DNA from: GCA-2746365 sp963711255
Lineage (GTDB): Bacteria > Pseudomonadota > Gammaproteobacteria > SZUA-229
Assembly (NCBI GenBank): GCA_963711255.1
Contig: CAVQDO010000034.1
Location: 1-64,000, forward strand
Direction: 5' to 3'
Length of the DNA stretch: 64,000 nt
Under the pieces are notes generated by a model that worked only from the letters and a program-made list of their open reading frames with translations, was not told the origin of the DNA and searched no databases. This document shows positions 34,010 through 42,001 of this stretch, piece by piece. The position numbers and the translations under genes were made by a program. How positions within the stretch are numbered: position 1 is the first letter of the stretch; the number at the start of each line of letters is the position of its first letter.

Positions 34010-36187
34010 TTATGCTGCCAGCGCAGTAATTACGTTTCCTAAAGCGTGGTCAAAGGTTGAATGGTCAGCCAGTACGCGTGATCGATTTTCTTCCAGTTCA
34101 CGGGCAAAATCTTCAGCATCTTTTTCAATTACTTTTATGCCTTTCCTGTTAACAAAGACCAGCTGCGCGGCATCAGTAAGAATAACGGATAATTTAAGCC
34201 GTCTTACCGGTTTGTCTTCACCGTTATAAATTTCATACCACATGCCCGGTTTTGTAGAGTTGGTCAATTGCGCTATTTTCTGTTTGGCAATATCAGTTTG
34301 TTGCTGTATAAATTCAAGTTCTTCCTGTAAGTTGTCGCTCGACGCTTCACAGATGTCTTCTTCAATTTCACTGTTGTTTTCATCCACAACTTTATAGCCG
34401 AACTCATCAATCATCGACATGAGATAATTTTTTAATTCTGAAATCTGGTTACTGATTTCATCTTTATTCTGTTGTGTTTCGTATAACTCATCATTCATCG
34501 CTTCGAGCAATGCAGCGTGATTGTTTTTGATCAGATCGTATTGTGAATTGTACTTAATAGGCTGTATACATTTCAGTAAGAGTTTCAGCAGCAATACAGA
34601 TTGCAGCCACTCTTCACTATTACGCCCGTGCCGTATATAACGGTTAAGCATTAATGTGGACCAGTGTTTAAGCACTAATGGCCTGACATTATTTGGTATT
34701 TTTTTATCGCAGGAAATCATTTTCAACTGTGTAATAACAATGTTACGTGCATGTTCCTGCAGGATTTTTTTCTGTTCAGATCTTTCTGTCTCTGAAGTTA
34801 ACGCGTCTTCTTTCTGCAGGATAATTTCAAGTGCGTCTACAGCCTCTTCGAACGACTGTATGTCGATATCGAATTTATCAAGAATGTCATCAACGATACT
34901 TTCTAGTTCATCATAAAGATGGTCTTCTTTGGCGTTGATGCCTTTGCCAGCAGTGGTTAACAGGTCTACGGTATTTCTCGCTGGATGTTTTTCATTATCA
35001 AAAAGTGTACGGTCCATCATCGCTACTTTCATTACAGGTACCTGTAACTGGTAAATTAAGCTGGTCATAATTTCTGATACAGTCGTGTCATCAGAGATTG
35101 CGCCAAACATCATACCTACAAAATCGATACTTCTCTCATCAAGTAAATTAACCTGCTTATCAACAATGCCACCATTTTGTTTACTGATGTCAGAAAGAAC
35201 TTCCTGCTTGATTTCTTCTGTCGTCAGGATTTCTGCAGCAGTATTTAACGTTGATATTTTTCGTTGTAGTGATGACAGCGCTTTAACAACTTCTTTACGC
35301 TGGTAACAGTTCTTGCCTTCTATGTCCTGCTGTGTCGGTGTACGCAAAAATGATTCAGGTAATTGCAGTTCATCGCCACTGATTGTCATGTCGCCGCTCA
35401 TGAATTCGTTAACGATACGACTGATATCCTGATTAGAGCGAGGAATAAAATCTGTAGATACTTTTTCTGTTGGATCGTAGTAGCTGGCGACCTGTGTAGA
35501 AACTTGATCCTCTTCTTCGACTTCTTCCTGCTTGGTTGTTTTCAACATGATTTCAGGCATGATGTTATTCTCAATGAGAATCTTGTTAATGGCTTTAAAC
35601 ATTACACCAAGTTTTGAGCAGACTTCCTGATCAAAGAGTTTGTAGAACACCAGTTTTACTTCAATATCTATATCAATGTTTTCGATGGTTTTCTGAAAAA
35701 CCTGGCATATGTGCCTGGGATCGAGTGATTCTTTGTCAATAGCGTTCTCATACATCAACTCGATGTATTCAAGACGCGCTTCAAGGTGATTAACGTCTTC
35801 ACCATATAAATTCATTGCTTTGGCGTGCATGGTTGTAATCGCAACCATTTCATCCATTTCATCCTGACCTACCAGGCTCAGCTCGTTTTCGTCTTTTGCA
35901 GATAAGGACTTTGAAGTTGATAATGCGTGGTTAAGGTTGATAAAGAAATGATGGCTGATGTCATTTTTTTCAGTTCTGAATATACGGGTGCAGTCCATAT
36001 ATTTCATCTGTTCTTCATCAGTGGCTGCTTTTTCAGCGAGATCGAACAACATGTTATCCGCGCTGTTAAGCATCTGATTGATCAAAATCATCAGGTGATC
36101 ATTGACGCTGGTAAATACCTTATCAATGATTTTCGAATATTTAAGCGATTCGTTATTTTGTACTGAAGTGTCTTGATTTAAGCCCAT
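34010..36187 (-). CDS. DUF1631-family protein
   Basis: A 725-residue cytoplasmic, largely helical protein. The pattern fits DUF1631: an N-terminal helical region (VFTSVNDHLMILINQMLNSA), the internal block ELQLPESFLRTPTQQDIEGK, VNLLDERSIDFVGMMFGAIS, LQVPVMKVAMMDRTLFDNEK with HPARNTVDLLTTAGKGI, and the C-terminal PilZ-like barrel PGMWYEIYNGEDKPVRRLKL with FVNRKGIKVIEKDAEDFA. Acidic throughout, with coiled-coil stretches. Members are often mis-annotated as thymidine phosphorylase; the PilZ-like tail suggests c-di-GMP-related regulation (inference). It is monocistronic with its own terminator. Confidence 0.88.
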   Translation of the reverse strand: MGLNQDTSVQNNESLKYSKIIDKVFTSVNDHLMILINQMLNSADNMLFDLAEKAATDEEQMKYMDCTRIFRTEKNDISHHFFINLNHALSTSKSLSAKDENELSLVGQDEMDEMVAITTMHAKAMNLYGEDVNHLEARLEYIELMYENAIDKESLDPRHICQVFQKTIENIDIDIEVKLVFYKLFDQEVCSKLGVMFKAINKILIENNIMPEIMLKTTKQEEVEEEDQVSTQVASYYDPTEKVSTDFIPRSNQDISRIVNEFMSGDMTISGDELQLPESFLRTPTQQDIEGKNCYQRKEVVKALSSLQRKISTLNTAAEILTTEEIKQEVLSDISKQNGGIVDKQVNLLDERSIDFVGMMFGAISDDTTVSEIMTSLIYQLQVPVMKVAMMDRTLFDNEKHPARNTVDLLTTAGKGINAKEDHLYDELESIVDDILDKFDIDIQSFEEAVDALEIILQKEDALTSETERSEQKKILQEHARNIVITQLKMISCDKKIPNNVRPLVLKHWSTLMLNRYIRHGRNSEEWLQSVLLLKLLLKCIQPIKYNSQYDLIKNNHAALLEAMNDELYETQQNKDEISNQISELKNYLMSMIDEFGYKVVDENNSEIEEDICEASSDNLQEELEFIQQQTDIAKQKIAQLTNSTKPGMWYEIYNGEDKPVRRLKLSVILTDAAQLVFVNRKGIKVIEKDAEDFARELEENRSRVLADHSTFDHALGNVITALAA

Positions 36188-36559
36188 TGCAATGATCCAA
36201 AATAATATATGGTTAAAAAAGCACCAGTATTTGGCGTTTTACACGCACAATAAAGGGTGTTTTATTATATTTTTAAGTACATTTTGGGTTGCATGCGGTG
36301 AGTACAGGCATGCAGTAGAAATTTATGATTTATTCAATTGAGTTGTAACTGTTTGAAATATCTAAAAATAGAATGTTTATTATAGAAACTGCCAAACAAC
36401 TGTTAAACACTTAATGTAACTATAGTCTGGTGTGACATTATTTCAACAGGTTTGTACCAAAAATTGACAGCTCACTGTTGATTTTCCGACAGACGGTCTA
36501 TTTGCCTGGAGCGCTTCTAAAATTTGGCCAATGTTTTAGACAATTTCCAGTAAATTGAA
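36188..36559. other. intergenic region upstream of the DUF1631 gene
   Basis: 372 AT-rich bases without a gene. It holds the DUF1631 promoter region and one inverted repeat, tgcatgc/gcatgca (36290-36296 and 36308-36314, 11-base loop). No tRNA or riboswitch-like structure is recognisable. Confidence 0.55.
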
Positions 36560-36946
36560 TCACTTAGTACCCTGCTGCTTATTGTTTGCCCGGTATAGAT
36601 AATCATGGATCACTGATAATTGATCTTCGTCGACAATCAGAAAGTGTGGTGTTCCGTTTAGCTTTTTATTATGTGCCCGCATCCAGTGGTACATGGCAAC
36701 GCCGCTACCATCAAAGTAATCATATAACTGCTGGTAGGTTTCAATAAAAAGTGCCGCGCGCTGCCCTGCTTCACTATCCTGTTTAATAAGACGTTTGCCG
36801 GATGTTAACTCGCCAATATCGCTGCACTGCAGCTTTAAAATGCGTGCCAGTTCGGCGTGATACATGCCCAGTAATTCAATAACCTGTATAACCGAGCAGG
36901 TAAGCTTACGCTCATTTTGAGCGGGATTATCTAGCTTGAAAACCAT
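36560..36946 (-). CDS. orphan Xre/MbcA/ParS-like antitoxin-domain protein
   Basis: A 128-residue protein. The N-terminal half (TCSVIQVIELLGMYHAELAR, ILKLQCSDIGELTSGKRLI) looks like a helix-turn-helix domain. The C-terminal half (ALFIETYQQLYDYFDG, MYHWMRAHNKKLNGTPHFLI, QLSVIHDYLYR) resembles the toxin-binding domain of Xre-MbcA-ParS antitoxins (DUF2384). Normally a RES-domain toxin gene is adjacent; here the neighbours are a GST gene (22 bases upstream) and an empty region. It may be a solitary regulator. The family assignment is by pattern and moderately sure. Confidence 0.65.
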   Translation of the reverse strand: MVFKLDNPAQNERKLTCSVIQVIELLGMYHAELARILKLQCSDIGELTSGKRLIKQDSEAGQRAALFIETYQQLYDYFDGSGVAMYHWMRAHNKKLNGTPHFLIVDEDQLSVIHDYLYRANNKQQGTK

Positions 36947-36968
36947 GATTTATCGCTTACATAGACAG

Positions 36969-37610
36969 TTAGATATAAATGGGACTGTCACCACTTTTCC
37001 ATAATTCATGTTTCTGAAAAACATCCTGAAAAAGTTCGGAGTCGATTAGTTTATCAAGCCATGCTTTGACCCTGACATATCGTGACTGCTCAAACCATTC
37101 CTTATCAACCAGTGAAAATTGACGCACAAACGGAAAGACACCGATATCTGCCATTGTTATACGGTCGCTTAACAGGAACGTATTGTCATTGAGCATGTCT
37201 TCCAGTTCTTCGATGAATTCTTCGCAGGCGTGACGATAATAGTCGGCACTGTGTTCCGGATAGCGATCAGCATACTTATAGTGGTCGAGATCTTCCTTGA
37301 ATGAAAAATCGTTGGTTTCGATGAGGATTTCTGAATCAAGTAAAAACTCATTATCTGTGCCAAGCCAGTTGTCAGGATCATTTTGCTGCAGCGCCCATTT
37401 GACTATGTCCCAGCTTTCATCAATGACTTTGCCATCAGGCAGAACCAGCACAGGCACTGTTTCATGTTCTGAAACGGACAGCGCTTCTTCGGGCATGTTG
37501 CTTAATTCCACTTCGCGCAGCTCAACGGTCTGAGCCGATACTTTTAACGCCATATGCGCGCGCATGCAGTACGGGCAGCGGCGAAAGCTGTATAAAACGG
37601 GGTGAGTCAT
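36969..37610 (-). CDS. glutathione S-transferase-family protein
   Basis: A 213-residue protein with a glutaredoxin-like N-terminal domain, active site CPYC (residues 12-15 in YSFRRCPYCMRAHMALK), the cis-Pro strand ETVPVLVLPDG and a helical C-terminal GST domain (ITMADIGVFPFVRQFS). The CPYC site suggests thiol-transferase (Grx2/omega-like) chemistry with glutathione rather than classical conjugation. It is immediately downstream of the SemiSWEET gene and 22 bases upstream of the MbcA-like gene. Confidence 0.88.
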   Translation of the reverse strand: MTHPVLYSFRRCPYCMRAHMALKVSAQTVELREVELSNMPEEALSVSEHETVPVLVLPDGKVIDESWDIVKWALQQNDPDNWLGTDNEFLLDSEILIETNDFSFKEDLDHYKYADRYPEHSADYYRHACEEFIEELEDMLNDNTFLLSDRITMADIGVFPFVRQFSLVDKEWFEQSRYVRVKAWLDKLIDSELFQDVFQKHELWKSGDSPIYI

Positions 37611-37614
37611 AATT

Positions 37615-37876
37615 CTAAAGTTTATCGTATTTGAATTTAAATATAATCAGCAAAACACTCATTATTGCGATAAGACTGGCACCGGATAACAAAGGTATGT
37701 TTTGTGTCATGGCGGCATGTGCAGCCCAGAAGCCATTGCCTGAAACCGATAATACGAGCATCAGCATTGAAACATCATCAGTATGGCGTGTTTGTCAATG
37801 CTTTAAAAATTTGCGGCACAAGAATCAGGGTGCAGAGTATTGACGCGATCCAGCCTAATAAAACTTCTATAGTCAC
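37615..37876 (-). pseudogene. SemiSWEET / PQ-loop transporter, single-base frameshift
   Basis: Two short frames on the minus strand together make a complete PQ-loop protein of about 86 residues. The first part, from GTG 37876, reads VLLGWIASILCTLILVPQIFKAL. The second reads TRHTDDVSMLMLVLSVSGNG then FWAAHAAMTQNIPLLSGASL and IAIMSVLLIIFKFKYDKL, ending at TAG 37615. Skipping one base near 37790-37798 joins them as VPQIFKALKTRHTDDVS, the typical PQ-motif followed by the K/R-x-x-D/S loop. Three TM helices are visible. SemiSWEETs act as dimers moving sugars or related solutes across the inner membrane. The two halves are each under 60 codons and are easily missed. Confidence 0.78.
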
Positions 37877-37890
37877 GGGTTAATCCTACT

Positions 37891-38883
37891 CTAACGATGT
37901 TTTTGGCTTGAGAGCCTGTTTTGCTGACGTACAGCTTCTTTTTCCTGTTTTCTGTGCTGGCTGATGATATTCGCTTCAGAGCCAAGGTGCTGCTCGCCGC
38001 GTTCTCTGGCCAGTTGCATCTGTCGCTCTCGTTCGGCAAAGCGATGACGTTGCTGTTCTGATTTTTTATCATGGCAGCTGGGGCAGCTAACACCGGCTAT
38101 ATATTTTTCACTTTGTTTATCATCTTCTGTAATCGGCAGGCGGCAGGCATGGCACTGGTCGTAACTGCCTTTTTCAAGGTTATGGTCGACACTGACGCGG
38201 TTATCAAAGACAAAGCATTCGCCCTGCCACAATGATTCATCCTGCGGTACAGTTTCCAGGTATTTAAGAATGCCGCCCTGCAGGTGATACACTTCTTCAA
38301 AACCCTGCTCTTTTAAATAAGCGGTCGATTTTTCACAGCGGATTCCGCCGGTACAGAACATGGCGACTTTTTTATGTTTGCCGGGTTCCATGTTGTTTTT
38401 AACGTACTCGGGAAATTCTCGAAAGGTTTCAGTCTCAGGGTTGACCGCATTTTTAAAAGTGCCGATACCTATTTCATAATCGTTGCGTGTATCGACCAGC
38501 AGGACGTCCGGGTCAGAAATTAAATCATTCCAGTCTTCAGGCTTAACATAAGTCCCTACAACACGGTTCGGATCAATACCGGTGACACCCATGGTGACAA
38601 TTTCTTTTTTGAGTTTTACCCGGGTGCGGTAAAACGGCATCGTGTGTTCATAGGATTCTTTGGTGCGCAGGTCTTTAAGTCGTTCATCAGAGCGCAGCCA
38701 GTGGTGCAGCTTATCGATGGCTGCCCTGCTACCAGCGACAGTACCGTTAATACCTTCCTGTGCAAGTAACAAGGTCCCCTTAATGTCGTTTTCAACCATG
38801 TAGTCGTACAATGGTTTGCGCAGTGCCTGATAGTTATCAAGCGTAACAAAATGATAAAGCGCAGATACAACGAAATGCGGCAT
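37891..38883 (-). CDS. trhO: tRNA uridine(34) hydroxylase TrhO
   Basis: A 330-residue YceA/TrhO enzyme that makes 5-hydroxyuridine at position 34 of tRNAs using O2. The N-terminal domain (LLLAQEGINGTVAGSRAAID) is followed by a rhodanese domain (LLVDTRNDYEIGIGTFKNAV) with catalytic Cys in MFCTGGIRCEKSTAYL. A C-terminal zinc-like region has CHACRLPITEDDKQ and CPSCHDKK, and the tail is basic. Length and blocks match the family. It precedes the SemiSWEET gene by 14 bases on the same strand. Confidence 0.94.
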   Translation of the reverse strand: MPHFVVSALYHFVTLDNYQALRKPLYDYMVENDIKGTLLLAQEGINGTVAGSRAAIDKLHHWLRSDERLKDLRTKESYEHTMPFYRTRVKLKKEIVTMGVTGIDPNRVVGTYVKPEDWNDLISDPDVLLVDTRNDYEIGIGTFKNAVNPETETFREFPEYVKNNMEPGKHKKVAMFCTGGIRCEKSTAYLKEQGFEEVYHLQGGILKYLETVPQDESLWQGECFVFDNRVSVDHNLEKGSYDQCHACRLPITEDDKQSEKYIAGVSCPSCHDKKSEQQRHRFAERERQMQLARERGEQHLGSEANIISQHRKQEKEAVRQQNRLSSQKHR

Positions 38884-39069
38884 AGTTATTTCCTGTGTTT
38901 GAATTGCCCGGTTCCCCGTGAAATGTGTTGTTTAATACAGGGTCAGCTAAAGCGCTAATTTTACCCTATGTTTGGCCGTGATGCCTGTCCATGTATAAAA
39001 TATGCGCCATATACTGTTAATATCCGCTTCATAAATAATAATCCAGAAATACAATAACCAAGAAAAACT

Positions 39070-40407
39070 ATGCAATTGATCAATGAGTGGGTTTCAGCCC
39101 TGAACAGCATTGTCTGGGGCCCGTTAATGCTGTTCCTTATTTTAGGAACCGGCCTGTATTTGATGTACGGCCTGTCATTCATGCCTTTACGACGAATTGG
39201 CTACAGCTTCAGGCTGTTATGGCAGGGACGTGAAAAGAAAGACGGCGAAGGCGATATTGCGCCATTTAATGCCCTGATGACCTCCCTTTCTGCCACTATT
39301 GGCACCGGCAATATTGCGGGAGTGGCGACTGCCATTTTCCTCGGTGGCCCGGGTGCCCTGTTCTGGATGTGGTGTACTGCCCTGGTTGGTATGGCGACAA
39401 AATATGCCGAAGCGGTACTTGCTGTTAAATACCGGGAGGTGGATGGCAATGGACATCATATTGGCGGCCCTATGTTTTATATCAAAAACGGGCTGAAACC
39501 ACACTGGGCCTGGCTAGGCACCTGTTTTGCGATTTTTGGTGCACTTGCCGGTTTCGGCATCGGAAACACCATACAGGCTAATTCTGTCGCCGATGTAATG
39601 AACAATACCTTTGCGGTACCGCACCTTGTAACCGGGGTTATTATCGCAATACTGGCTGCACTGGTATTGATTGGTGGCATTGAGCGTATTGCCAGTGTCG
39701 CCGGCAAGCTGGTTCCACTAATGGCACTAACTTATCTGTTTTCTGGTCTGTTCATTTTACTGCTGAATTTCGAAACATTGCCTGCTGCTTTTTCATTGAT
39801 ATTTACACACGCGTTCACCCCGGTCGCAGCGACTGGCGGCTTTGCCGGTGCTGCTGTATGGGCAGCGATACGTTTCGGTGTGGCACGTGGTATTTTTTCC
39901 AACGAAGCCGGATTAGGCAGTGCGCCCATTGCTCATGCCGCAGCAGCTACCAACAATCCGGTAAAACAGGGACATATTGCGATGCTGGGAACATTTATTG
40001 ATACCATCATCCTTTGCTCGATTACGGGTCTGGTGATCATTACCAGCGGTGTATGGACACAGGGGGAAACCGGAGCAAGCCTGTCATCGGCCGCTTTCGA
40101 ATCACTGCTTCCGGGTGCAGGTGGTTATATTGTTACCTTTGGCCTTAGTATTTTTGCTTTTACCACAATATTAGGCTGGAGCTTTTACAGCGAAAAATGT
40201 GTTGAGTTCCTGCTGGGTGAACGCGCAATAAAAGTATTTAGATTGTTCTGGATAGTGGCCATACCTATTGGTGCTTCCGCCAGCCTGGATTTTATGTGGC
40301 TGGTTGCCGATACCCTGAATGCTTTAATGGCAATTCCTAACCTGCTTGCACTGATATTATTAAGTCCGGTTGTTTTTAAATTGACCAGAGAGCACTTTAA
40401 TCAATAA
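39070..40407 (+). CDS. alanine/glycine:cation symporter (AGCS family)
   Basis: A 445-residue transporter with about ten TM helices. The family signature is ATIGTGNIAGVATAIFLGGP with GALFWMW. Other blocks are MATKYAEAVLAVKYREVDGN, GGPMFYIKNGL and ARGIFSNEAGLGSAPIAHAA. It imports Ala, Gly or a similar amino acid with Na+ (or H+). The ATG at 39070 follows AAGAAAAA. The TauE/SafE gene starts 23 bases downstream and may be cotranscribed. Confidence 0.95.
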   Translation: MQLINEWVSALNSIVWGPLMLFLILGTGLYLMYGLSFMPLRRIGYSFRLLWQGREKKDGEGDIAPFNALMTSLSATIGTGNIAGVATAIFLGGPGALFWMWCTALVGMATKYAEAVLAVKYREVDGNGHHIGGPMFYIKNGLKPHWAWLGTCFAIFGALAGFGIGNTIQANSVADVMNNTFAVPHLVTGVIIAILAALVLIGGIERIASVAGKLVPLMALTYLFSGLFILLLNFETLPAAFSLIFTHAFTPVAATGGFAGAAVWAAIRFGVARGIFSNEAGLGSAPIAHAAAATNNPVKQGHIAMLGTFIDTIILCSITGLVIITSGVWTQGETGASLSSAAFESLLPGAGGYIVTFGLSIFAFTTILGWSFYSEKCVEFLLGERAIKVFRLFWIVAIPIGASASLDFMWLVADTLNALMAIPNLLALILLSPVVFKLTREHFNQ

Positions 40408-40430
40408 GCGTTAACCGCTTTTCTATTGGC

Positions 40431-41168
40431 ATGTTTCCTGATTTTACGATACTGGATATAGCGCTTAGCGCGTTGCTGTTTATGTGGGCAGGCTTTGTCC
40501 GCAGTGGCCTGGGTTTTGGCGGCGCTGCCCTGGGGCTGCCTTTCATGCTGTTTATTTATAATCAGCCGCTTTACTGGCTGCCGCTAATTGGTGCCCACCT
40601 GCTGTTTTTTTCCGCCTTAACACTGCGCACCCGCTTGAACAATGTTAACTGGGAGTATTTAAAATCCTCCCTTTACTACATTATCCCGCCGGCACTGGTC
40701 GGGGTATTTGGTTTGATTAGTCTGCCCAATCTGTGGATTGTTACTTTCATATACAGTATTACCCTGTTCTATGCCGTGATGTGGCTGTTGAATAAAAGTA
40801 TTCACAGTGAAAGTGCCTGGATAGACCGGTTTCTATTGATCTTTGGCGGTTACGTTGCCGGTACCTCGTTGACTGGTGCGCCGATAATGGTTGCGGTATA
40901 TGTGCGTAATGTTGTTCAGTCACAATTACGTAATACGCTTTTTGTGCTCTGGTTTATTTTAGTCAGTATTAAAATGACTACGTTTGCGGCTTTAGGTGTG
41001 GATTTGAATATTATGACTGCCCTTGTCTTGCTGCCGGTTGCGGCGATTGGGCATTTTATTGGATTGAAGACGCATGACATTATTTTGCAGAATGATGTTT
41101 TGTTTAAGCGGGTTATTGGTGGCATGTTGATGGTTGTTAGCGGGCTGGCGCTTTGGAATATTTGGTAG
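40431..41168 (+). CDS. TauE/SafE-family (sulfite/sulfoacetate exporter-like) protein
   Basis: A 245-residue membrane protein with seven to eight TM helices. The N-terminal repeat (LFMWAGFVRSGLGFGGAALG) and the second-repeat GGYVAGTSLTGAPIMVAVYV show the G-rich motifs of the TauE/SafE (DUF81) family. It probably exports a small organic or inorganic sulfur anion, although substrates in this family vary. It ends 68 bases before the large inverted repeat and follows the AGCS symporter. Confidence 0.9.
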   Translation: MFPDFTILDIALSALLFMWAGFVRSGLGFGGAALGLPFMLFIYNQPLYWLPLIGAHLLFFSALTLRTRLNNVNWEYLKSSLYYIIPPALVGVFGLISLPNLWIVTFIYSITLFYAVMWLLNKSIHSESAWIDRFLLIFGGYVAGTSLTGAPIMVAVYVRNVVQSQLRNTLFVLWFILVSIKMTTFAALGVDLNIMTALVLLPVAAIGHFIGLKTHDIILQNDVLFKRVIGGMLMVVSGLALWNIW

Positions 41169-41235
41169 TTTTTTATTTCCCGTTTGTATTTACGATTGGC
41201 GTTAATATTTTCTTTTGGTTGCTTACTTAGGCTTT

Positions 41236-41433
41236 GCGGTTCTCGCACCGCGGGCGAGTTACTCTTTTGTCAGCAGCAACAAAAGAGTAACCAGAAAAGT
41301 GCCGCCCCGACTTGTTTGCCCCGAGAAAAGCACTCGGGGTTCCTGACTTTGGGTGCATTGCCTACGAGCCGTGCTGATGCGCCGTCCGGGCGCAGCATCA
41401 CTAAATCCGCCGTCCATGGCGGATTTGCTCTAC
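41236..41433 (+). repeat. left copy of a ~200-240-base inverted repeat pair
   Basis: This copy pairs with 41611-41850 on the opposite strand. The outer 34 bases are an exact reverse complement of 41817-41850. It contains, in order, the block ending in gttactcttttg with a local hairpin to caaaagagtaac, a cccgag/ctcggg hairpin, a tgatgcgccgtccgggcgca block and the palindrome aaatccgcc-gtccatggcggattt at 41403-41426. Such caaaagagtaac modules are dispersed repeats in several gammaproteobacteria. Small open frames here are not coding. It separates TauE/SafE from rapA. Confidence 0.88.
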
Positions 41434-41610
41434 CAATGCGCCCAAAGTCAGCAAACAAAAGGGGGGTAAACAAAGAAAAACAAGAAACGAAACAAAAGCT
41501 TCTCCAGCTATGGCGCTACGCGCCATGTTTTTTGCTGTGTTCTAGTTGGTGCTATTGACTCTGTTGTTGACTTTGACTTTTCCGCCTTCGATAGCTGAAT
41601 TTGCCAACAC

Positions 41611-41850
41611 GTAGAGCAAATCCGCCATGGACGGCGGATTTAGCCACGCTGCGCCCGGACGGCGCATCGGGGCGGCTCGGGCCAAAGTAAGCATACACAC
41701 CTTAAGCAAACACCAACGCCAAAAGAACAGACACCCTCAAATTCAGGTTCCCCGGACGCTTCTCCGGGGCTATCGAGTTCGCGGCGGCCTTTTCTGGTTA
41801 CTCTTTTGGGCTGTAGCAAAAGAGTAACTCGCCCGCGGTGCGAGAACCGC
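41611..41850 (-). repeat. right copy of the inverted repeat pair
   Basis: The inverted partner of 41236-41433, slightly longer because of small indels. It includes the palindrome at 41618-41641, the gcgcccggacggcgca block, a ttccccgg/ccgggg hairpin and the exact 34-base terminal repeat. About 180 unrelated bases (41434-41610) lie between the copies. The flanks 41169-41235 and 41851-42001 carry no gene; the latter should hold the rapA promoter. Together the two arms could extrude as a cruciform or act as a bidirectional transcription block. Confidence 0.88.
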
Positions 41851-42001
41851 AATGCCAAAGTATGCAAACCATAGAAAATATTGACGCCAATAGGAAATAA
41901 AAAACGCAAAACCCCAAATACCCACAAACAACTATACGCACACAACTAAATCTACCTTAAAATACCCCGTTCAATGAGTACAAAAGTTAAAAACAAGAAA
42001 A

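Noticed and set aside
37631..38093. Small frames (70 codons plus strand, 96 codons minus strand) around the trhO end
   Set aside because: Both are shadows of the SemiSWEET frames and of trhO; the SemiSWEET reading explains the region with family motifs.
41184..41945. Several 60-120-codon frames on both strands (one of 124 codons)
   Set aside because: They run through the inverted repeat pair, and their sequences are translations of palindromic modules.
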